A DNA stretch of 55,548 nt from positions 1 to 55,548 of the forward strand of contig JABXHN010000054.1 of NCBI GenBank assembly GCA_013373635.1. The letters run 5' to 3'. Positions 43,012 through 50,471 of this stretch are shown here, one piece after another. The notes under the pieces are model-generated. The model was not told the DNA's origin. It made no database searches and was given only the letters and a program-made list of their open reading frames with translations. Position 1 is the first letter of the stretch. Every line of letters starts with the position of its first letter. The DNA comes from Flavobacteriaceae bacterium. GTDB taxonomy: Bacteria > Bacteroidota > Bacteroidia > Flavobacteriales > Flavobacteriaceae. A program made the position numbers and the translations under genes.

Positions 43012-44220
43012 TTACAATCGCGTATTGATAATACTGTTGTAAATCGATCCAAAAGTATAACTAAGGCCTACGGAAAAAGAAGTCCTAAAATCAGTGGCGA
43101 TTTGCCGCTGCTGCAAAAGTAAATCCTCAATGGAATTGTCTCCTGCAGGAAGCGTAAAAAGGTCTCTAATCAACTCTAAATTACTCGAAAAACGCACTGC
43201 TAATCCTTCAATAATTCGAATGTTGAAATTTGATCGCATGGATAGACTTTTTTTAGTTCCGTCATTTAGGTATTGGGTCGCAGAAAGATAGGAACTAATA
43301 TCCCCCCATTTTTGACGAAAACGCACATTGAAATTCAAACTGTGATTGGTTAATCGCTGCTGCTCATATCCATAAATCGTTGTTTCGATATAATCATTGT
43401 AAATCGCACCCAATCGATAGGAAAAGGTAAGTTCTCTGTTGAGCACTTCCTGATAAGGAAAAATACTGTATTCAACCGCAGGTTGCACATAGTAGTTGAA
43501 GTCCAAATTCTGAAAAGTATCTTTACGACCGCCATAAAAAAGCCCGGCCGAAAAATGATCAGAAATACTACGAACCACTCTTCCAAAGACGCGCGTATTG
43601 GTTCTGATACTGTTATAGGTGGTTTGATCACTGATAAATGTGCTCTTGGAGTTATCATGTCTAAAATCAAAGCTGATTCTCCAATCATCGGTAACTTTGT
43701 CTGCCTCTATGTTAAAATTGTAACTATTCACTTTTCGACTTGCCTCTTGATTGGCAAATAAACCTCCTGATAGTTCGAAAACCCAGTTCTTCCAAGTATC
43801 GTCGACTACCTGTGTTTCTTGCTCCTGAGTGGAAACCGATACCGCGACATCATAACCTCCTTGAATCAAAAAAGGAACCAGTCCCAAATGAAATTTCTTT
43901 AGGAGTTCTTTTCGAAATTCGTCTGTGGTGTAATTGGGATTTCCTTCAAAGCGAATGGAATTCGAAAGTCCTTCATAGAAGTTATTTCCATCGTACTCAA
44001 AATCATAGGATTGAGATCCAGCCGCGTTTCGAATATTGTAGGCAAAAATTTCCACATCTGCCAAATCTTGATCGCGAACAAATTCTAAAAATGTAGTATT
44101 TTGACGTATGTAATTCGTATCACAATTACAATTGATAAATACTTTTAGTTGCTGTTCTTGTGCATAATTACCAAAAGTAGCCGATATGAATAAAAGAAAG
44201 AGGGCATGAATTTTTTTCAT
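43012..44220 (-). CDS. Outer-membrane beta-barrel protein with conserved N-terminal domain
   Basis: This 402-residue protein starts with a signal peptide (MKKIHALFLLFISATFGNYA). Residues about 23-125 form a soluble domain with the pattern KVFINCNCDTNYIRQN and VRDQDLADVEIFAYNIR, seen in a group of Bacteroidota envelope proteins I know only as hypothetical. From about residue 140 there are alternating amphipathic strands of barrel type (DWRISFDFRHDNSK, AGLFYGGRKDTF, RFRQKWGDISSYLSATQYL), ending SVGLSYTFGSIYN. An outer-membrane location is predicted; function unknown. Confidence 0.75.
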   Translation of the reverse strand: MKKIHALFLLFISATFGNYAQEQQLKVFINCNCDTNYIRQNTTFLEFVRDQDLADVEIFAYNIRNAAGSQSYDFEYDGNNFYEGLSNSIRFEGNPNYTTDEFRKELLKKFHLGLVPFLIQGGYDVAVSVSTQEQETQVVDDTWKNWVFELSGGLFANQEASRKVNSYNFNIEADKVTDDWRISFDFRHDNSKSTFISDQTTYNSIRTNTRVFGRVVRSISDHFSAGLFYGGRKDTFQNLDFNYYVQPAVEYSIFPYQEVLNRELTFSYRLGAIYNDYIETTIYGYEQQRLTNHSLNFNVRFRQKWGDISSYLSATQYLNDGTKKSLSMRSNFNIRIIEGLAVRFSSNLELIRDLFTLPAGDNSIEDLLLQQRQIATDFRTSFSVGLSYTFGSIYNSIINTRL

Positions 44221-44651
44221 ACCTCAATATTATCAATTTTTAAGCCAAGTTACCTTCTTGTTCGATTGATATAATCTATTGTACCATCGAAAAGTCTGAA
44301 GACGCAATCATTGAATGCCATAAAAAAATCAAATTGATTTCCTACGAAGCTCCTATAAGACCTAGGTAGGTAGCCGAACCAAATCCTAAAATAGGATAGA
44401 ACAAAGGGTAGAAATATCAAACCTGATGTGAAGGCTTTATTTTTTCAAAACTCTTAGATAATAAATTCGTCGTCCAAATGAAGAAAATGACATTAACTCC
44501 TAGAATCAAAAAAAAACAAAAGCCCTCAAATTCATAGGGCTGTAAGCTGAAATCAATTGTTAAAACTTAAGGCTTTAACCTTAAATTATTACCTAATCAT
44601 TAAATGTTGTAACAGAAGTTCGATTGTAACGTCTTACTTTAAACGAAGAAT
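44221..44651. other. 431-base intergenic region with orphan hairpins
   Basis: No convincing gene is present. A minus-strand frame of about 60 codons ending near 44250 is open but lacks a good start. A plus-strand frame opposite it is open for about 40 codons and ends PIRPR. A hairpin AGCCCT/AGGGCT (44521-44541) followed leftward by a T-run has the form of a minus-strand terminator, although no minus-strand gene lies to its right. A second dyad TTAAGG/CCTTAA is at 44567-44584. The region looks like the scar of a lost gene. Confidence 0.4.
44508..44541 (-). terminator. Orphan terminator-like hairpin
   Basis: The minus strand reads AGCCCT, a 9-base loop, AGGGCT, then TTTTG and a run of eight T. 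It is a good intrinsic terminator for leftward transcription, but the gene to the right (44652) runs rightward. It may end an unrecognised small RNA or be left from a deleted gene. Confidence 0.45.
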
Positions 44652-45380
44652 ATGAAAACCCTCAAAATCCTAATTTTATTTTCTGTAGCAGCTCTTTTTT
44701 CGTGTCATCCTCATCAACCCAAATTAACGGGTGGTGTTGTTTTTCAAGAAGAATCTTACATATTCACAGAAGCGCAAAAAGCGACTATAAAAGAATTTAT
44801 TGTCAAAACTGAAAAAGAAGTCAAAACTTTATTGCCTAAACTCCCAGATAGCATCAATGTCATTGTAGAATTTGTCGATTGGGATTTGGATACTGTAGGT
44901 GGGGTTACTGGAAGAACAGAATCGAACAATCCTCCGGTGGTAGCAATTCAGTTATCTAACAACTATCAAGATGGTGCTATTGATTCCTTACTATCGGGAA
45001 TAAAATCCACTATCTATCACGAGTACCATCATTTGTCAAGAGGATGGGCCATTAAGGACAATAAATTCAGTTACGGAATCCCAAATGCGATGGTCAACGA
45101 AGGTTTGGCTGTTGCTTTTGGAGAACAGTATACTGGAGCTGTTTACGAAGCTAATTCCTATACGGATCATGCCCATAAATGGGTAAAAGAAATTTTGGAG
45201 CTTCCCTTAAATGCTAATTACTCTGATTGGGTGATGGGGGAACACCCAGATGGAAGAACCTTTATTGCCTATCGAACAGGAAATTATTTGATTCAAAAAG
45301 CAATATCTTTATCTGGTAAAAACATTTTTGAATTAAGTGAATTAATGCCAGATGATATCATCAACATCGCTGGCTACTAA
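44652..45380 (+). CDS. Lipoprotein with HExxH motif (DUF2268-like putative metallopeptidase)
   Basis: This 242-residue protein has a lipoprotein signal (LILFSVAALFSC, Cys at residue 18). The zinc-binding-type motif is IYHEYHHLSRGW (HEYHH, residues about 122-126), with a downstream MVNEGLAVAFGEQYTG that could supply the third ligand, the pattern of DUF2268-like predicted Zn proteases. The mature domain should be in the periplasm or on the outer membrane. Substrate unknown. Confidence 0.75.
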   Translation: MKTLKILILFSVAALFSCHPHQPKLTGGVVFQEESYIFTEAQKATIKEFIVKTEKEVKTLLPKLPDSINVIVEFVDWDLDTVGGVTGRTESNNPPVVAIQLSNNYQDGAIDSLLSGIKSTIYHEYHHLSRGWAIKDNKFSYGIPNAMVNEGLAVAFGEQYTGAVYEANSYTDHAHKWVKEILELPLNANYSDWVMGEHPDGRTFIAYRTGNYLIQKAISLSGKNIFELSELMPDDIINIAGY

Positions 45381-45425
45381 ATCGAGATTCAATTAAACCC
45401 ATAAAAAAACAATCCTCTTACCCAT

Positions 45426-46583
45426 ATGAAAAATATCCTATTCATAACTCTAATTACATTTCTAGGCTTTAATAAACTGCATTCTCAAGAATCAGATCAG
45501 ATAGTAATTGGAACAAAACATTCCATGCATTCAAGTATTTTAGACGAAGAACGATCGTATTGGATCAGTCTTCCTGACTCCTACAACGATGCGAGTGCTT
45601 CTTATAAAAAATATCCCGTATTAGTGCTTCTCGATGGGAATCTTCACTTTAAATCAATTACTGGAATGGTCAATTATATGAGTTCTGATCGCTACAGAAG
45701 CTATAAAATTCCTGAAATGATTGTAGTTGGAATTGTCAATGTCGATCGAAGAAGAGATTATACTCCTGATAAAATTGTCACCACTCGAAAAAACAACTCT
45801 GGTGGTGGTGAAAAGTTTTTGAGCTTTTTAGAAAAAGAATTACTCCCACTAATCGACCAAAAGTACAGAACAGATAGGTATCGCATCCTTTATGGACATT
45901 CTCTAGGAGGACTCTTAACAACCCATGCCTACATGAAAGAATCTTCGAGTTTTAATTCCTTTATTGCAGTAGACCCAAGTTTTGGAACCTGGGATTCAGA
46001 AACCATGGATCGAAAATTAGATTCCTTAACTCAAAATTCATTTGACAGATATCTCTACATTTCCACAGCAAATTGGGGTAAGAGAAATATTAGAAATAGA
46101 GATCGTCACATTCGATTGTTTGAAGGATTGAATTCTAAAAGCAAAGATGTCTTCCCAGGGAGGTTAGAGTATTTTGAAGATGAGAGCCACACTTCAGTTC
46201 CAATTATATCCTTTTACAATGGTATTTCAAGGATCTATGAGGGCTATAGTATCTCTTATAGAGATATCACTAGCCAGGAACAGTTAGTAAACCACTTTAA
46301 GAGTATTTCAGATCGCCTTTCTTGGAAGATAAATCCTCCTGAATCTCTTGTGAATCAATTAGGGTATACGGCTCTTAGAAACGACAAGACTATGGCCTTG
46401 GAGTATTTTGTTTTAAACACCCAAAATTATCCTAAATCCTACAATGCCTTCGACAGTCTTGGTGAGGCTTATGAAGCTCTAGGAAACACTAAAAAAGCAG
46501 TAGAGAGCTATCAGGTTTCTTTAAAACTGAATCCCAATAATACAAATGCAGAAAACAGAATTAAAGCGATTAAATCTAACTAG
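45426..46583 (+). CDS. Secreted esterase (esterase D/IroE-like) with C-terminal TPR
   Basis: This 385-residue protein has a signal peptide (NILFITLITFLGFNKLHS) and an alpha/beta-hydrolase domain of the PF00756 type: YPVLVLLDGNLHF, the nucleophile elbow YGHSLGGLLTTHAY and late EDESHTSVP carrying the catalytic His. Relatives cleave ferri-siderophores or acyl esters. The C-terminus has tetratricopeptide-type repeats (YNAFDSLGEAYEALGNTKKAVESYQ shown as landmark GEAYEALGNTKKAV). It follows the metallopeptidase gene by 45 bases. Confidence 0.86.
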   Translation: MKNILFITLITFLGFNKLHSQESDQIVIGTKHSMHSSILDEERSYWISLPDSYNDASASYKKYPVLVLLDGNLHFKSITGMVNYMSSDRYRSYKIPEMIVVGIVNVDRRRDYTPDKIVTTRKNNSGGGEKFLSFLEKELLPLIDQKYRTDRYRILYGHSLGGLLTTHAYMKESSSFNSFIAVDPSFGTWDSETMDRKLDSLTQNSFDRYLYISTANWGKRNIRNRDRHIRLFEGLNSKSKDVFPGRLEYFEDESHTSVPIISFYNGISRIYEGYSISYRDITSQEQLVNHFKSISDRLSWKINPPESLVNQLGYTALRNDKTMALEYFVLNTQNYPKSYNAFDSLGEAYEALGNTKKAVESYQVSLKLNPNNTNAENRIKAIKSN

Positions 46584-46587
46584 TGCT

Positions 46588-47250
46588 ATGAATCAGCAAA
46601 GAACAGCAAGACTAACAGGTGTTTGGTATTTAATGATGGCCATAAGTGGGGTACTCGGATTTATGGTGTTTCACGCTAGAATATTTGACCCTACCAATTC
46701 ACAAACTACCTTAAACAATCTAATAGAATACGAGTCAACTGCTCGCATTCGTCTTTTGTTTGAGTTTGCAATTGTCGTATCACAAGCTTTAGCTGCAGCA
46801 TATTTTTACAAATTATTCAAATCCATCAATGAATGGAAGGCCTGGTGTGTCGGTATTTGGGGTATGGTAAATTCAGTGGCAATCCTCATAAGTGCAATTG
46901 CAATAGCAACCGCAATTCACATAGCTTCCCCATCTGTAATGATAACAGATAAAGTACAACTGATAGAATTACTCAGTGCTATTAATACTAACGCTTGGGG
47001 TATTGGAGGATTGTTTTTTGGTCTGTGGCTCATCCCAATGGGAAGTATCATAACTGAATCAAAACGTATGCCGATATGGCTAGGAAGAACACTAATTCTT
47101 GGTGGTGTTGGATATCTTTTAAGTGTTGTGGTGAACTATTTAGATATTGAAGTTGTTAATAATGATCTACTTACTATTCCAGCTACGATTGGTGAATTTT
47201 GGATGATTGGTTATTTATTAATCTATGGTATTCGCAAAAAGGTAAACTAA
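46588..47250 (+). CDS. DUF4386 membrane protein
   Basis: This 220-residue integral membrane protein starts MNQQRTARLTGVWYLMMAIS, the usual opening of DUF4386 proteins, and has about six hydrophobic segments, with INTNAWGIGGLFFGLWLIPMG before the C-terminal pair. ATG 46588 is chosen because it lies 4 bases after the esterase stop and begins the family pattern; the longer frame overlaps the esterase. Function unknown. Probably co-transcribed with the esterase. Confidence 0.85.
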   Translation: MNQQRTARLTGVWYLMMAISGVLGFMVFHARIFDPTNSQTTLNNLIEYESTARIRLLFEFAIVVSQALAAAYFYKLFKSINEWKAWCVGIWGMVNSVAILISAIAIATAIHIASPSVMITDKVQLIELLSAINTNAWGIGGLFFGLWLIPMGSIITESKRMPIWLGRTLILGGVGYLLSVVVNYLDIEVVNNDLLTIPATIGEFWMIGYLLIYGIRKKVN

Positions 47251-47362
47251 AACTTTGATCCCTACGCTGTAGACATAATCTCAGTTAAAACTTCGATTAA
47301 ACACTAATTAAAGTTATTTTAAATTAATGAATTAATCAGTCTTAATGGTCTACATTTATCCA

Positions 47363-47518
47363 ATGAAAAAAGACAGAAAATTTACTTTTAAAGAAAAAGC
47401 AATAGCTTATGGATTAGTTGCTGGAATAACAATAGGATTAATTACTGATACTATAGGGTTATGGTTATCCTTAGGAATAGTTTTTGGAGCTGGAATTGGA
47501 TCCTCCAGAACAAATTAA
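47363..47518 (+). CDS. Small glycine-rich membrane protein, 51 residues
   Basis: This short gene was found by reading the gap. ATG 47363 opens MKKDRKFTFKEKAIAYGLVA followed by two hydrophobic stretches rich in Gly and Ile (AGITIGLITDT and LWLSLGIVFGAGIG), ending SSRTN. The basic N-terminus and GxxxG spacing fit a small membrane protein of the glycine-zipper kind. A -7-like box TACATTTA (47351-47358) lies just upstream and a terminator hairpin overlaps the stop. Family unknown. Confidence 0.6.
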   Translation: MKKDRKFTFKEKAIAYGLVAGITIGLITDTIGLWLSLGIVFGAGIGSSRTN

Positions 47519-47546
47519 AGGACCATCTATCCAATAGATGATCCTT
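47518..47546. terminator. Hairpin between small membrane protein and XRE gene
   Basis: AAGGA and CATCTAT pair with ATAGATG and TCCTT around a 3-base loop, a 12-base-pair stem with one mismatch, between convergent genes. The flanking T-run is weak. Confidence 0.5.
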
Positions 47547-47562
47547 GTCTTTGCCTATTTAC

Positions 47563-47775
47563 CTATGGTAGCTCAAATAGATCTTCTACCTTACAATTAA
47601 GCGTTTTTGAAATCTTCAAAGCCAAAACTGTCGAGGGAACATAAACTCCGTTTTCAATGGCATTGATGCTCTTTCTTGATACCTCAGCTTTAATCGATAA
47701 TTCTTGCTGTGTTAAGCCTGCAGATTTTCTTAGTTCTTCTAAATTATTTAATAGTTTTTTATGGTCTTTACCCAT
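47563..47775 (-). CDS. XRE-family transcriptional regulator (70 residues)
   Basis: This minimal Cro/CI-type protein is nearly all helix-turn-helix: LEELRKSAGLTQQELSIKAEVSRKSINAIENG, then LALKISKTLNCKVEDLF. It is a relative of the 63-residue regulator at 15860-16051. It starts 2 bases after the stop of the membrane-protein gene, so the pair forms an operon. Two operator-like dyads lie in the operon's promoter. Confidence 0.88.
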   Translation of the reverse strand: MGKDHKKLLNNLEELRKSAGLTQQELSIKAEVSRKSINAIENGVYVPSTVLALKISKTLNCKVEDLFELP

Positions 47776-47777
47776 AA

Positions 47778-48173
47778 TTATTTCTTTTCGAATTGATCGA
47801 CAGCATCGGTCAATTCTTTTTCAGTATTTGGATAAAGATATCCAGCAATCATGGTACCTACTCCAATTAAACCAACCAAAGCTCCAACTCCTTTTAAAAT
47901 CGGTCCAAGGAAAAAATATCCAAGACCAAAAAGACCAATACCTACAAAAATGGTGATGACACCCCCTCTGCGATAATCAATAGGATCCTTTTTGCGCTCT
48001 TCGAAAATCTGTAACAACTCTTCTACTTTTGAAGGGTCGTCTAGGTGTTTTGAGATTTCAACAACCGCTTCTCGCTTTCCTTTAGCATCTTTATACTGCC
48101 AAATAAATACTGCAATTGGAATAATGATTCCAGTGAGCATTCCTAAAATTGGGATTATTATTCCAAATTCCAT
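47778..48173 (-). CDS. DUF6249-like membrane protein paired with an XRE regulator
   Basis: This 131-residue protein has an N-terminal membrane segment (IIIPILGMLTGIIIPIAVFIW), a cytoplasmic charged helix (VEELLQIFEERKKDPIDYRRGG) and two more membrane segments (VITIFVGIGLFGLGYFFLG, VGALVGLIGVGTMIAGYLY), ending acidic-polar. The pattern fits DUF6249. It leads an operon with the XRE gene. It is not obviously homologous to the membrane protein of the first XRE module, yet plays the same positional role. Function unknown. Confidence 0.75.
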   Translation of the reverse strand: MEFGIIIPILGMLTGIIIPIAVFIWQYKDAKGKREAVVEISKHLDDPSKVEELLQIFEERKKDPIDYRRGGVITIFVGIGLFGLGYFFLGPILKGVGALVGLIGVGTMIAGYLYPNTEKELTDAVDQFEKK

Positions 48174-48194
48174 AATTTATATTTTAATGATTAA

Positions 48195-48212
48195 TGTAAC
48201 GCAAAGGTAACA
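48195..48212. promoter_or_regulatory. Operator 1 of the second XRE module
   Basis: TGTAACGCAAAGGTAACA is an 18-base site with 6-base arms (TGTAAC / GTAACA, one mismatch) and a 6-base spacer, the same architecture as at 16444-16461. It contains the -7 box 48202-48209. Confidence 0.55.
48202..48209 (-). promoter_or_regulatory. Putative -7 box of the second XRE module
   Basis: The minus strand reads TACCTTTG, matching TAnnTTTG, inside operator 1 and 29 bases upstream of the start at 48173. TTG at 48235-48233 is a possible -33 with a 23-base spacer. Confidence 0.5.
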
Positions 48213-48225
48213 TTTTTTTGTTTAA

Positions 48226-48243
48226 TGTGAAGCAAAGGTTACA
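48226..48243. promoter_or_regulatory. Operator 2 of the second XRE module
   Basis: TGTGAAGCAAAGGTTACA repeats operator 1 with changes in both arms (TGTGAA / GTTACA) and the same GCAAAG spacer, 31 bases (about three helical turns) away. Confidence 0.55.
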
Positions 48244-48288
48244 ATAAAAATTACATGATTTATTAAATTTTAGTTTTAATTTAGATCT

Positions 48289-48714
48289 ATGGTATACTAT
48301 TCAAAGGTTTCATACCCATTACTTGGGTTTATTTTCTTGGTGTTTTTTGGACCAATAGTTCCAACCATACTATCCAATGGTCTAACCAAACCAATTGTTT
48401 TGACTATTTTATTTCTAGTTGTTTTATTCCTCCTTATCGTTCATATGTTTTTTTATACCACCTACACCATCGATAAAGATGAGTTAAAAATAAAATGTGG
48501 TTTTATAAGATATAAGCCCTTCAAGATTAAAGACATGAAGAAGGTGTCTAAAACAAGTAATATGATCTCATCACCTGCTGCTTCTTTTGATCGAATAGAG
48601 ATCACTTATGGGAAATTCGATGAAATCATTATTTCACCAAAGGACAAACACCAATTTGTTGAAGAATTACAAAAAATTAATCCCAACCTGGTTAACAACT
48701 TGCCAACTCAATAA
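48289..48714 (+). CDS. PH-domain-like membrane protein
   Basis: This 141-residue protein has two N-terminal membrane segments (PLLGFIFLVFFGPIVPTIL and PIVLTILFLVVLFLLIVHMF), followed by a bacterial PH-like domain (YTIDKDELKIKCGFIRYKPFKIKDMKKV, then FDRIEITYGKFDEIIISPKDKHQFVEEL; landmarks only). This is the layout of DUF1200/bPH_6 proteins. It is divergent from the second XRE module, so its promoter may be affected by the same operators. Function unknown. Confidence 0.78.
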   Translation: MVYYSKVSYPLLGFIFLVFFGPIVPTILSNGLTKPIVLTILFLVVLFLLIVHMFFYTTYTIDKDELKIKCGFIRYKPFKIKDMKKVSKTSNMISSPAASFDRIEITYGKFDEIIISPKDKHQFVEELQKINPNLVNNLPTQ

Positions 48715-48770
48715 ACAGCCGAACTGTATATTAGAATATGCGTTTGTAACTTGATTAGATTTCTTTTCTA

Positions 48771-49499
48771 TTAAGTACTAGGTTTTGTCTTTTGTAATAA
48801 TTGTAAGCGCTCTTCTTCTTCAAAACGCTCGATGGCATAACGAATTGTTGTTCTAGGTAATTGAGTTCCCCATTCATTTAAAAATTTTCTAAGGAGAACT
48901 TCGTCTCTTTTTCCCAATTCGCGTAACATCCATCCACAAGCCTTGTGCATTAAAGCCTCTGAATCGTTTCGAAGGCTCACACAAAAATCGAGAATCTCTA
49001 CAAACTGATCCTTTTTAATGAAGTACAAACATGCGATTACGGCAATTCTTCTGGTCCATAAATGGTCACTTTTGACCCATTTATAAAGTAGTTCTGTAGA
49101 ATTCGAATAACAATAATCCCCAACGATTTGATAAGCACTTAGATCGACTAAATCCCAGTTGTTAATCCGATGAAATTGAGTGCAGTAAAATTGAAATAAT
49201 TGCGCTTTTTCAACATCCGTTTTTGCCTTTTGATATTGAGCTACAAGAATTAAGACTCCTACCAATCGAACTTCGTGAACCTGATGAGCTAATAGATGAT
49301 CTATTTGATCTAAGGATAATCGTATCGATTTTTTAGCGATCTCACGTGCCTGGGGGTTTCGCACTCCCCAAAACAAATCTCCTTCACCATATTCACCAGG
49401 AGCTGTTTTAAAATACCGTTGAGCCTTTTGAGCATACTCTGGCGAAGCAACAGATTGAATAGCAGTTATTACCTCTTGGGCTGATTTATTTAATTCCAT
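48771..49499 (-). CDS. DNA alkylation repair protein (AlkD-like)
   Basis: This 242-residue all-helical protein belongs to the AlkD HEAT-repeat glycosylases, which excise alkylated purines without base flipping. Family landmarks are GVRNPQAREIAKKS, HEVRLVGVLILVAQYQ, NNWDLVDLSAYQIVGDY (with the catalytic-region Trp and Asp), and MHKACGWMLRELGKRDE. ATG 49499 is consistent with family length. No neighbours relate to DNA repair. Confidence 0.9.
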   Translation of the reverse strand: MELNKSAQEVITAIQSVASPEYAQKAQRYFKTAPGEYGEGDLFWGVRNPQAREIAKKSIRLSLDQIDHLLAHQVHEVRLVGVLILVAQYQKAKTDVEKAQLFQFYCTQFHRINNWDLVDLSAYQIVGDYCYSNSTELLYKWVKSDHLWTRRIAVIACLYFIKKDQFVEILDFCVSLRNDSEALMHKACGWMLRELGKRDEVLLRKFLNEWGTQLPRTTIRYAIERFEEEERLQLLQKTKPST

Positions 49500-49549
49500 T
49501 AGACCTACTTGATAATTGGAAAAAGTTATTGATTTAAAAAGCAGTTAGA

Positions 49550-49912
49550 TTAGTTTCTCATTATTTTCTCTAGGCTTTTCCCTTTTGCCAATTCATCGAC
49601 TAACTTATCCAACATTCTAACCTTTCGAGTCAATGGGTTTTCTAACTCTTCAATCTTATAGCCGCAAATACTTCCCTTAATTAAATCTGATTTTGGATTT
49701 ATAGTAGCGCTTTCAAAAAAATCTGCAAAAGTGAGTTTTTCAGAAATGGCCAACTCTATTTCAGTCACATTTAACCCCGTAAGCCATTCAATAACCTGGT
49801 ATAACTCATCGATAGTTCTACCTTTCTTTTCAACTTTATCCACATAATGAGGAAAAACAGAAGAAAAAGTCATCGATGCAATTCGCTGATTGTATTCTGG
49901 AGTTGTTTTCAT
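49550..49912 (-). CDS. DUF2200 family protein
   Basis: This 120-residue soluble protein matches the DUF2200 pattern: RIASMTFSSVFPHYVDKVEKKGRT, ELYQVIEWLTGL, and ICGYKIEELENPLTRKVRMLDKLVDELAKGK (landmarks only). Members are short, helical and widespread with no known role. It ends 50 bases from the AlkD-like gene start on the same strand. Confidence 0.87.
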   Translation of the reverse strand: MKTTPEYNQRIASMTFSSVFPHYVDKVEKKGRTIDELYQVIEWLTGLNVTEIELAISEKLTFADFFESATINPKSDLIKGSICGYKIEELENPLTRKVRMLDKLVDELAKGKSLEKIMRN

Positions 49913-50009
49913 TAAAAATCGATTAATTTATCTTAAAGATAAGAAAGATGTTTTTTAAGGTTTAGTAATCTAATAAGAAATCACACCATTCAAGCTATAT
50001 ACGTCTAGT

Positions 50010-50462
50010 TTATTCAAAAGTATAATAGAGAATCAGTTCCTCCTGAGCGTGATCATTGTAAGTGCTTTGAACGTATTTTTTAAATCCATGTTTGGAATAA
50101 AATGCAATGAGAATCGACTCTTCTATCGCTAGCCAAAAATTTCGTTTAGGGTCCTGTTTTTTTATGAATTCAAACCACTTCGTTGCAAAACCCTGTCCTC
50201 GATACTTTGGAAGTGTATACAAATAGCCGATATAAGAATAGTTGACAAACATCTTTTGAACTAATTTTTCAGCCATACTCAATTTAGGTAATACCTCCTT
50301 AAAAACGATCCCCATACAGATAAGTTCACAATCTATAGTTATGGTGTATACCTCAGAGGAAGATCTCAAATTATCCCACTGAGGTAGTAATTCTTCTTTC
50401 CAATCTTCTGGAAGAAAATCAAAAAAAGAAATTGGAGGCTGGGTTACTTTGTTAAATTTCAT
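50010..50462 (-). CDS. GNAT-like acetyltransferase
   Basis: This 150-residue protein fits the GNAT fold. YIGYLYTLPKYRGQGFATKWFEFI holds the acetyl-CoA pyrophosphate-binding R/Q-x-x-G-x-A/G motif (RGQGFA), and LIAFYSKHGFKKY is the typical final strand-helix. Its start is 9 bases after the stop of the ATP-grasp gene, so the two form an operon. Pairing with an ATP-grasp ligase hints at amino-acid or peptide modification, but the substrate is unknown. Confidence 0.8.
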   Translation of the reverse strand: MKFNKVTQPPISFFDFLPEDWKEELLPQWDNLRSSSEVYTITIDCELICMGIVFKEVLPKLSMAEKLVQKMFVNYSYIGYLYTLPKYRGQGFATKWFEFIKKQDPKRNFWLAIEESILIAFYSKHGFKKYVQSTYNDHAQEELILYYTFE

Positions 50463-50471
50463 CGGAATTTC

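Noticed and set aside
44237-44430. Open minus-strand frame of about 60 codons ending GTIDYINRTRR.
   Set aside because: It has no ATG near the beginning, is rich in Phe and Leu as expected for antisense of an AT-rich frame, and overlaps another open frame on the plus strand. Not enough to call a gene.
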